In this document: one piece after another, positions 55,576 to 64,000 of the stretch
How positions within the stretch are numbered: the stretch's first letter is position 1
Layout: each line of letters starts with the position of its first letter
Assembly (NCBI GenBank): GCA_033977485.1
Contig: CM066984.1
Coordinates: 47,960,600 to 48,024,599 of the forward strand
DNA: 64,000 nt
Source of the DNA: Hydrangea macrophylla
Taxonomy: Eukaryota > Streptophyta > Magnoliopsida > Cornales > Hydrangeaceae
Reading direction: 5' to 3'
Made by a program: the position numbers and the translations under genes
The notes under the pieces: generated by a model
Databases searched by the model: none
What the model was told of the DNA's origin: nothing
The model's input: only the letters and a program-made list of their open reading frames with translations

Positions 55576-58462
55576 ACAAATTCTTACTACACAACCTACT
55601 GAGTGTCTAAATGCTGCTCCAGATTCAATATCCTTCAATGCTGTTGGGATTGCTTTGAAGGAAGTTGAATCTATAGTAGCTACTGATAGTGCTGATGGCA
55701 AGGTTAACTTTAACTTTGATCCAAGTTTAGAGAGTGAGGAAGATGAGGAAACTGTGCCATTGGATCATCCACTCAAGGTGGGTTACGAAGCCTCTCTTAG
55801 GGTTAATTCCAAGCTGGTGGATGAAAACACAAAGCTCCGTACCCTACTTTTTGAGATGAGTGAGAGGCATAGTGAGATCCATGATTCTCCTCCTAATAGT
55901 GCTTCCCTTCGAAGGGGATCATCCCAAGCTGGCAGGACCCCTTACAGACCTAAAGGCAGCAGAGGAATTAAGGGAAACAGTAAAGGAGGTCATAGTTGGA
56001 GGGATCATCAATTTGAGCCTTTTGATATCTGTCCTGGAGCTCCTCTCCCAGTTTCAGTTCATCCTAAAAATGACATGATTTCTGCTGGCAAGGAAATTTC
56101 TTCATATTCTCCATTTCCTCATCCTGTTAGCTCTCTTTCGGAGCCAGATGTGCCAACTTGTTTGCCGTCATATGCAGTCAGGGTCTTTTCAAAATCTGAT
56201 GATGAAGATAATCAAAAAGTTATTAAGGCTACTGAGTTTGATCAGAATAGTAAGGTAAATGACTTAACCGAGGTGTTTGTATCAAGTGAGCTACATGCAG
56301 CCTCCCCTTCAGCAGTGTCTCACGCGCTTATGGCCAACGGTCATATTTTATTTTCCCAACAACCAGCTAGTGGACTGCCAAAGCACATGGGTGGTACTCA
56401 CTTTCCCCCATTACCCGATTCTTTATCCTTTGGTCCAAAGAAATCCCTGTCTGCTCCTGCTAGTGCACCTGCAAAGGACCTCGGCGGCCATGTGGGGGGC
56501 AGTAACTTTTCCTCAAAATCCGGAAATGTGTCCTCTTCTTTAATCTTGTTTAATCCTTTGGATACATCTAGTAACTTATCTCAGTCCACCCGTGGCCATG
56601 TGGCAACGTCCACTAGTGACAATGTGTTAGGAGAATATGACAAGCACATGGGCACACCCTCTTTATCCTCAAAACCCGGCCCCTTGTCTGCTCTCACTAC
56701 ACGCAAGGCGCACACAGGTGTGGCACTATCTTGTCCACAAATGGGCGCTACATCTGGGCAAGCTAATGGGCCATCCCGTAATGCCTTGCCTTTTGTTTGT
56801 ACTTCTTTGCACAAACCAGATGCTCACGTGGAATCCACTAAGACCCCATCTACTGCTGCTCTCCATGCTCAAATTCCCAAGGCTTCTGATATTAATGTTG
56901 GCTCGCTTTATGAATCCAACACTCCTCAAAATCCAACCCCTCTTTGCTCGGCTGGAAATCAGGTGGTCCCCAATGGTACTAAATCATGGGCTTCTTTAGT
57001 CACACAGTAGAGTTCACTTGGGTTTAAGCTCAAGTATATCAAACCTAGTGAAGGTCCTAACAGACATCTTATTATTCCCAAGGAGGTTTTTGTTGAGGGA
57101 AGTCATGCTTGGCATAACACTTTGGTTGGCTATTTTATAGGTAAGAAATTACCATTTTCTCTTGTCAAGAATGCTACTAACAGGTTATGGGGGAAATATG
57201 GGCTGCATGATATGGTGGCTACAGATTCTGGCTTTTTCTTTTTTAAGTTTAACAGTGAGGAGGAGGGTATGGCTATTCTAGAGGGAGGTCCTTGGCATGT
57301 GAGTGGGCAACCAATTATCCTGAGGAAATGGCAATCTGGTCTTACCTTATCCAGAGAATCTATCTCCACTGTCCCAGTATGGGTCCATATTTCCAACATT
57401 CCTCTTGAATTATGGAACCCTGTAGGGCTAAGTCATATAGCAAGTGCCATTGGCAAACCTTTGCATGTTGCAAAGGTTACTGCTGAAGGAAGAAGAATCT
57501 TGTATGCTAGGATTTGTATTGAATTAAATGCTAGCCAAGAGTTACTCAAAGAGCTTGTGATTGACTTTGAAGATCCAATTACGGGAGAGATTGAACCCAT
57601 ATATCTTCCAATTGAATACCAATGGACTCCCATTCGGTGTGCTAAATGCAAAAGATTTGGGCATGATTATGCGAAACTGCCTAAGGCAACTAATCCCGTC
57701 CAAAATGCTCCTACTAATAACCAGAATACTGAGGAGGGCACATGGAAAACCAAGGAAAAAGGTAAATTCATCAATGCTGACATTAATGATACTAATGCAA
57801 GCTCCTCCAGATTAAATGATCCTATGAATGATCCTACACTTGGGAACAACTCTGGGCTGCATTTTGCTAAACCCAAAACCCCCCCAGCTAGTCCTAAGGC
57901 ACTGATCCTAGAAAGCAACAAGTTTTCAACATTAGAAGTCTCTGATGATGCAGATAAAGCTCCACAAGAACATTCCATCTCCTTGGAGGATGGAAATACA
58001 CATCAAGCTATGGTTGCTTTAGCTAGAGAGCCCAATTATGAAGATTTGCTAAACTCCAACCAAAATTCTAATCCATTGCACGTGGGAGATATGGAAATTA
58101 TGGTTGTTCAAGGTGCACTTCCTATTGCAGCTACACCAATGCCTACTTCCAGGGAGGAATCAGTAATTTCTATTGAAACAGAAGAGATCTCAGAATCCTA
58201 TTCTCCCCCTAATCCTCTCTCTAGCCATGACAAGGAGATTCAAGTAACTACCCCGGACTCAGAAGAAGAGACTAGATCATACCTGTCAAACAAAGATGTT
58301 TCTATGGAATCTCAAGAAGATGCTACTGCCCAGCAAACACATGGGGATCCCCCTCTAACCCCTCCTACTGCGCTGCATAAAGGCCCTGGTAAGGCACAAA
58401 TTAAGAAGAATAAAAGGTCTGGTTCTTCAGGTAAAAGAAATAAACCCCATAATCGTTTTTAA
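55576..58462 (+). pseudogene. LINE D ORF1: long N-terminal extension + DUF4283-like domain + knuckle
   Basis: One continuous frame of ~960 codons with a single TAG (57008-57010). The N-terminal ~100 residues include a possible short coiled coil (LRVNSKLVDENTKLRTLLFE), then a basic Ser/Gly patch and the motif DHQFEPFDIC also seen in LINE A. A Ser/Pro/His-rich repetitive linker (GHVGGSNF, HMGTPSLSS) follows. The DUF4283-like domain starts near 57120 (VGYFIGKKLPFSLV, ATDSGFFFFKF, GGPWHVSGQP, NPVGLSHIASAIGKPLH). The knuckle reads CAKCKRFGHDY, with the last Cys replaced by Tyr. An acidic tail ends in a basic cluster. RNA-binding chaperone by family; here probably inactive because of the stop. Confidence 0.82.
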
Positions 58463-61400
58463 TGATTCTAAGCAGCTGGAACATAAGGGGCCTCAACCAG
58501 CCCTCTAAACAGACAGAGGTTGCAAAGTTTATTTATGCAAATAACATTGATGTTCTGGGTTTAGTTGAAACTAAAGTCAGGCAAGTTAATGAGGATAAAA
58601 TTCATAGGAAAATTTTCAAAAATTGGAATGTTGTCACCAATAGTACAAATGAATCAGTGGGGAGGATTTGGCTTGGATGGAACCCTGATAAGATTAATCT
58701 CAATGTCATTAAAATTTCCCCCCAACTTATTCATACAAAAATTGAAAATGATGATAAATTTGTCCAGTTTGAAGCTTCTTTTGTCTATGGGCTCCATACG
58801 GGCCAAGATAGACATGCACTTTGGAGGGACTTATCTTCTATTTTCAATCCTAACATAAACCAAATTTTGCTTGGAGATTTTAATGTCGTGTTATCTTCCA
58901 ATGAAGTTTCTGATACAGATTTTGTCCTTAACTTTGATACTGATGATTTTAATAATATTGTTAATTCCTTATGTCTTACTGATTTAAGATACTTGGGAGA
59001 ATTTTTTACATGGAGTAACCGTAGGTATGGTAGACCAGACTACACCCAACGGAAGTTGGATAGAGCTCTCGTGAACCAGTCTTGGTTGACTAATTTTATT
59101 GAGTTCTATGTCCAATTTCAAAAACCAGATATTTCGGACCATTCATCTCTGATTCTTTATCTTGATAAGACTGGTAGGAGAAAAGGGAAGCCATTTAAAT
59201 TTTTTAACTATTGGACTCAAATTGACACGTACCATGCTACAGTGGATAATGTTTGGGCTAATACTATTAGCGGTACAGCTCAATATCAAGTTTGTCACAA
59301 ACTAAGGTTTCTAAAACAAGACTTGAAAATTCTTTGTAAAAGTTTTGTGGGCAAGGAAAAGGTGTTTGCTGATAAAGCTAGAGAGGCTATTAGGATTGTG
59401 CAATCTGACCTTCTTAGTGATCCTCAAAATCCCTCCCTTATATCTAAACAGAAACAATGCATGCAAGAATTTTTAAAAGCTATTTGGATTGAAGAAGAAA
59501 CCTTAAAGCAAAAATCTAGGGTACAATGGCTGGAGGTTGGGGATAAGAATTCTCGTTATTTCTTCCAACACATTCAAAACAGAAGAAATAGGAAAAGAAT
59601 CTTTAAACTTGAAAAACCGGATGGAACATTTACTAATAATATTGAGGATGCAAAAACTGAAGCTATCAGGCATTTCACTGCTCTCCTTGGCACCAGTTCT
59701 CAAAATCATTATCCCGGAAGTGAGTCCTTGAGAAGAGTCATAACTAAAAGAATCCCTGTGGATCTTATGGAGGAATTGGATAGAATTCCTAGTATAGATG
59801 ATATTAAAGAGACTTTCTTTAGTATGCATGAGAACAAAGCTCCTGGACCAGATGGGTTTAATGCTCATTTCTTTAAAAAGTCATGGTCTACTGTGGGGCC
59901 CTTGGTTACTGAAGCCATACAAGAATTTTTTCAAACCGGGGAATTGCTGAAAGAATCTAACACTACTATTATAGCCCTGATCCCAAAAGTTCAAAATCCC
60001 TCTAAAATGGGAGATTTTAGGCCCATCTCCTGCTGTAATACTGTGTATAAGTGTATTTCTAAAATTATTGCTAATAGACTTCAGATTATTCTTCCTATTA
60101 TTACTGACCAGGCACAGTCTGCTTTCGTTAAGGGTAGGAAAATAAGTGATAATGTGTTATTGGCCCAAGACTTGCTTAGAGACTACCACAAACTGGGAGG
60201 GAAACCTAGAGTTGCTGCTAAGGTTGACCTTATGAAAGCATATGATAGTGTTAATTGGACTTTCCTACTCGATTTATTGGATAGTTTTGGATTGCCTCCA
60301 AAATTAAAACAATGGATTAGGGCTTGTGTTACTACCCCTAGGTACTCTATTAACTTTAATGGTGAATCTATAGGTTATTTTGATGGAGCCAAGGGCCTTA
60401 GACAAGGAGATCCTATATCCCCATATCTATTTGTCCTATTCATGGAGGCTTTGAGTCAATTACTTCACCAAAATATTCAAAATGGTCCTTTTACATTTCA
60501 CTGGAGATGCGATAAATTAAAAATATCTCACCTTTGTTTTGCTGATGATCTACTTATTCTACTTCATGGGGATGTTGAATCTGCTAAGGTCATCAGAAAT
60601 ACCTTAAACCAGTTCTATGACCTGTCTGGACTTCAAGCCAATAATGATAAAAGCTGCATTTTTGTTTCTGGTATCCAAGACCAGTTGGTTGCTGATATTC
60701 AGAGGGAACTCCAATTCTCTAAAGGGACCTTTTCTATGAGGTATCTTGGAGTTCCTCTCATTACCACTAAGTTGAAAAAAGTTCACTGTGAAGATCTTGT
60801 TAATAAAATCTGCTCTAGAATCAACTCATGGAAATCTAAGTTTTTGTCTTATGCTGGCAGGGCTCAACTTATCCATTCTGTGCTTTCAGGGATACAACAA
60901 TATTGGTCGGGAATGTTTATTCTTCCCAAGAGTGTACTTAAATAGGTGGATCAAGCAATTAGGAGGTTCCTGTGGGCTGGTACTACAGAGACGGGACATG
61001 GTACTAAAATTGCATGGACTAAAGTCTGTAAGCCGAAAAAAGAGGGAGGTTTGGGATTTAAGGATATTTTCCTCACAAATACCATTCTTAATCTAAAACA
61101 TATTGGGAGCCTCTTGGACCCCGACAATAAATCCCTTTGGAAAAATTGGGTGCATTTGTATATGATTAAAACCAAAAGTTTTTGGGAAGTAAAAGCTCGA
61201 GGCCAATGCTCTTGGTATTGGAGAAAATTGTTAAAACTTAGGGAAGTTGTGAGACCTTTACTTATCCATAAAATAGGTAACGGTCAACATACTTTCCTCT
61301 GGTTCGACAACTGGCTTCCGTGTGGCCCACTTTTTGAAAAGTACTCTCCCAGAATTGCTTATGATGCTGCCATTGATGCTAAGGCAAAAGTGGAAGTAAT

Positions 61401-62082
61401 AATAAGGAATAATGATTGGAATTGGCCTACTTCCAATTCTATAGGCTTAAATGAAGTTCGGAATTTCTTAACTCATATGTATAAGCCAAATGGTATGACC
61501 GATAAAGTTTTATGGACCACATCTCCTGATAGGAAATATAAATTTACACACATTTGGAAATCCTTAAAAGAGGATTCCCCTGTGGTTCCATGGCATAAAC
61601 TGGTTTGGTTCTCAGGTTGCACGCCTAGACAGAATGTTATATTATGGATTGCTGTCCAAGAAAGACTTGCAACGCATGATAGAATCTTTACGTTCACTCG
61701 TGGACCTCTTGCTTGTGTTTTTTGCCATTGTCAAATGGAATCTCATAACCATCTATTTTTTGCTTGTTCGTATGCTTCTTTTATCTAACAGGAACTTATG
61801 CAAAGATGTGGGCTGTCTTGGAACAACACTGACTGGAATACTACAGTCCTTTGGATGGCACATCACTGGAAAAACAAGATTATTGAACACGCCGTTCCCA
61901 CAATCTGTCTGGGAGTGGCAGTTTATGGCATATGGAGGGAAAGGAATCTCAGATCTTTCCAAGGCACATCCACACCAAAAGAAAACTTGCTTCAAAATTT
62001 GGTGTCTCAGGTTAATACCCAGATTAGATCAAAATGGCAACGACATTCCCAAATTGAGTCTATTTTACATCCTTGGATATAA
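58462..62082 (+). pseudogene. LINE D ORF2: endonuclease-RT-zf-RVT with two nonsense codons
   Basis: 1207 codons in one frame. Endonuclease residues ~1-235: SSWNIRGLNQ, LVETKVR, LLGDFNVVLSSNE, ISDHSSL. RT ~450-800: GPDGFNAHFF, RPISCCNTVYKC, AFVKGRKISDN, KVDLMKAYDSVNW, GLRQGDPISPYLF, LCFADDLLILL, YLGVPL. zf-RVT ~1040-1110: RQNVILWIAVQERLATHDRI, CVFCH, HLFFAC. TAG at 60943-60945 (a Gln codon in LINE B) and TAA at 61786-61788 (Trp in LINE B) are the only breaks. All catalytic residues I can check are kept. The start ATG shares its first base with the ORF1 stop. Confidence 0.88.
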
Positions 62083-62105
62083 ATGGGTCATTTGTGATTT
62101 TGGGT

Positions 62106-62542
62106 TTTTTTTTTTTTTTTTTTTTTTCGGAAAAATGGTTAATTGAATCCAAAAAAAGGGGCCAAACCCCAGGATATAACAAAAAGCGCAAGATCATGCT
62201 ACGAGAGCCAGACTAAATATTTGAAAAGAAGAACAACAAGCAAACAAACAAACATAGCAACATGGAATGAATCAAACACATGAGACATCCAACCACCAAA
62301 AGAAGGGCCTCCTCAGGATCGATGTCGTCCCTTGGGGCGACTCCCACTGAATTTCATCTTAGCTTCCTTCTTTTTCTGTCTATTGGAGAGGGGACTACCC
62401 CTTGTAGGGGTCCCGACCTCACTAGCTTGGCCAGAATCACTAAAACAGTCATCAATGTCATCCACACTAAAGAGGGATGTGGTTTCCTCTCTGGTCTCAC
62501 CTCGAGGAACATCTGTATGGTAAGAGGAGCTAGCTACGGGGC
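62106..62542 (-). mobile_element. ORF1-only LINE derivative, copy 2 (cut by a copia-type LTR)
   Basis: Minus strand: T-run (62106-62127), CGGAAAAATGGTTAATTGAA, hairpin GGGGCCAAACCCC, 3' UTR and ~70 C-terminal codons of the half-LINE ORF1 (SDSGQASEVGTPTRGSPLSN, KMKFSGSRPKGR). Collinear with 27426-27860. The 3' UTR follows the ORF1 stop with no ORF2, exactly as in copy 1. The right edge is the LTR at 62543, so the rest lies outside the window. Confidence 0.87.
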
Positions 62543-64000
62543 TGTTGGGTTTGTGCCCTCAAACCATTACTTTCTGTATGAGACATTGACATTTTAATAT
62601 ATGGATATCAGCTTTACATTTTATTGTGTATGTTCTTTTCATGAGATGATTGTTAATCCTTAAGTATTATAGTAAGTAATTCGTGTGTGTATGAGATGCA
62701 CACAAGTGAGATACGAATTACTATTCTTTAATACTTAGAATGTGTCACAGTGGATGATGAGACTGGATACCTCATCAAGTCTACACTGTAGCATAATTAA
62801 CTACCATTGGATGGAGTGATTAATCTCAATCACTAGAGTGTAGCTCTTAGTTGATATGCTAGTGCTTATAGTGCATTGACGGACCTGAGTTTCCTATTGA
62901 CGCTTAAGACTGTCAAACAGTCAATAGGAACTCATAACTTGTATAAGGTACGTGTTCTCAATCTTGAGACGATTATGAACACAGACTGTGGATATGACTG
63001 CTTTGATTTACCAATCAGTGAGGTCTATAAAAGATCAACACCTGGGTATCTTGGGTATGTCATGTTCATAGGGTTGTGAACATGCATTGTCAAGATAGAA
63101 TCTACCCTCTGTTTCAGAGTAAGCATTCCCTTGAGAATGTCACCAAGTCGATTACTGAGTACTGCAGTCTTGTTGATAAGAGTTATCAACATGTTTGGTA
63201 ATCATGGGAGGTGAATGGGACTCAAGGAATACAAGAAGTAATCATGATTCAGGTTGACAGTAACAGTTATCCGATTACCTGAATATGATTACGAATGCTG
63301 ACGGTAAAGGGACATTAGTACACCATACAAGTCTAGTTATCGCTTCGGATATGTTCTTTTGCGTTGGAGTTCAGTTATCGTTTTATAGTGGAGTAAACTT
63401 TAACTGACCAGTTAGTTAGTTTGCTGATCAAAGAGTTTGGTCATGGTAATTAACAAACTGGTCTGAGCCAACAATAAAGAGCCTAGGAGGTCCCACTCTT
63501 AGCTCCGCCAGGATGCTTGGAAAGATGCTTGAGGATGATGTCCAGACAGGTTCGATCGATCGAAGATGTCTCGATCGATTGAAGTCTGAAGGTTCGATCG
63601 ATCGAAGATGGTTCGATCGATCGAATGTTCGATCGATCGAAAGCACTTCGATCGCTCGAAGTCTAGGTCGGTTCTGGGAATCTATAAATAGGGCAGCTGC
63701 GTTCTGGAAAAGGTTGTTCGTCGTTTTGAACGTCAGAAGCTGCAGAAACTGTTTTGGAGCCCCAAAACCTTCTCTATCCTCTCTATTAGGGTTCCCACCA
63801 ACCCTAGTCTTTCTGGCAGGCATCCGCAGGAGTCATAAGGGTGAAGATCATCTAGTGGAGGCTGCTGGAAGTTGAAGATCAGAATTGGGTTCAAGACACT
63901 AAGGTATAACTCGTGTCCCCTCTTGTGCGCATCTGTAGAATTGACGAGTAGTAGATCCGGGCATGCCAATAAAGTTTCATAACTTGATTTTTCCGCTGCG
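62543..64000 (+). repeat. LTR of a copia-type retrotransposon, continuing past the window
   Basis: Starts TGTTGGGTTTGTGCCCTCAA, a typical plant copia LTR start. A region of short inverted repeats (CCTATTGACGCTTAAG... GTCAATAGGAAC, 62893-62931) and a TATA box (63681-63691) follow. The sequence nears a probable LTR end (TTTTTCCGCTGCG) at the window edge. No gene; ORFs at 63428-63969 are accidental. Confidence 0.68.
63551..63691 (+). promoter_or_regulatory. Copia-type LTR promoter with TCGATCGA palindrome cluster
   Basis: Five or six copies of (T)TCGATCGATCGAA or close variants between 63551 and 63661, 20-100 bp upstream of the TATA box TCTATAAATAGG (63681-63692). TTCGATCGATCGAA is a perfect 14-bp palindrome. 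Probable upstream control region of the LTR (inference). Confidence 0.65.

Larger units (their letters stand above)
55576..62105 (+). mobile_element. LINE D: nearly full-length LINE
   Basis: Plus strand. ORF1 and ORF2 are in order and overlap by one base (TAATG at 58460-58464). The left end is approximate: an in-frame TAG lies just upstream at about 55569 and there is no recognisable start codon, so the 5' end is probably truncated. The 3' UTR is interrupted at 62106 by the second half-LINE, so its poly-A and TSD are not visible. Closer to LINE B than to LINE C/E/F. Confidence 0.85.

Noticed and set aside
63428..63969. ORFs on both strands near the right edge
   Set aside because: They translate the palindrome cluster and LTR sequence; both strands open by symmetry of TCGATCGA.

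Overview
This is a slice of plant nuclear heterochromatin made almost wholly of transposable elements. I recognise no host protein gene, rRNA or tRNA gene. The evidence for a seed plant is the element set: L1-type LINEs whose ORF1 carries a DUF4283-like domain and whose ORF2 is endonuclease + reverse transcriptase + zf-RVT; Ty3/gypsy elements primed by initiator-Met tRNA; Tat/Ogre-like elements whose ~3 kb LTRs begin TGTAGACACC; an Au-like SINE; and a copia-type LTR. I cannot name the species.

Layout. 1-1194: 5' end of a minus-strand gypsy element (gypsy-1) that leaves the window on the left and interrupts LINE A. 1195-9175: LINE A (minus), split by LINE B (3079-5731, 14-bp target-site duplication, TSD). 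9176-12669: gypsy-2 (minus; LTR, gag, protease), cut by LINE A. 12670-21289: a degenerate ~40-bp minisatellite built on GAGTC-N5-GACTC, split by LINE E, which itself holds LINE F (14-bp TSD). 21290-23715: a second satellite of alternating 61/55-bp monomers, with a recent 783-bp duplication. 23716-40202: a chain internal-LTR-internal-LTR-internal of a Tat/Ogre-like element. LTR1 holds LINE C, and LINE C is itself split by an ORF1-only LINE derivative. An Au-like SINE, LINE tails and an antisense Transposase_28-like pseudogene lie in the same stretch. 40203-40778: another LTR. 41619-45235: a ~3.6 kb solo LTR with 5-bp TSD. 45296-53054: a structurally complete gypsy element (gypsy-3; TSD CAAAT, PBS, PPT, two ~700-bp LTRs) with a broken pol. 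53055-55575: a diverged Tat/Ogre-like LTR and leader holding LINE tails. 55576-62105: LINE D, nearly full length. 62106-62542: a second ORF1-only LINE copy. 62543-64000: a copia-type LTR running off the right edge.

What stands out: (1) a family of ORF1-only, half-LINE elements, one copy with an intact 468-codon ORF and perfect 14-bp TSD, and a second with the same ORF1-to-tail junction; (2) LINE insertions as short as 36-37 bp, one with a perfect 16-bp TSD; (3) a double-hairpin LINE 3' end kept across copies; (4) gypsy LTRs that contain the last ~60 codons of pol; (5) a 485-bp triplication in RT plus loss of the integrase Glu in gypsy-3; (6) satellites sitting immediately upstream of a Tat/Ogre-like 3' UTR and PPT. 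About sixteen LINE-lineage insertions in 64 kb is a very high density for a plant.

All coordinates come from reading the sequence by eye. TSD-delimited boundaries are precise; others are approximate where stated.
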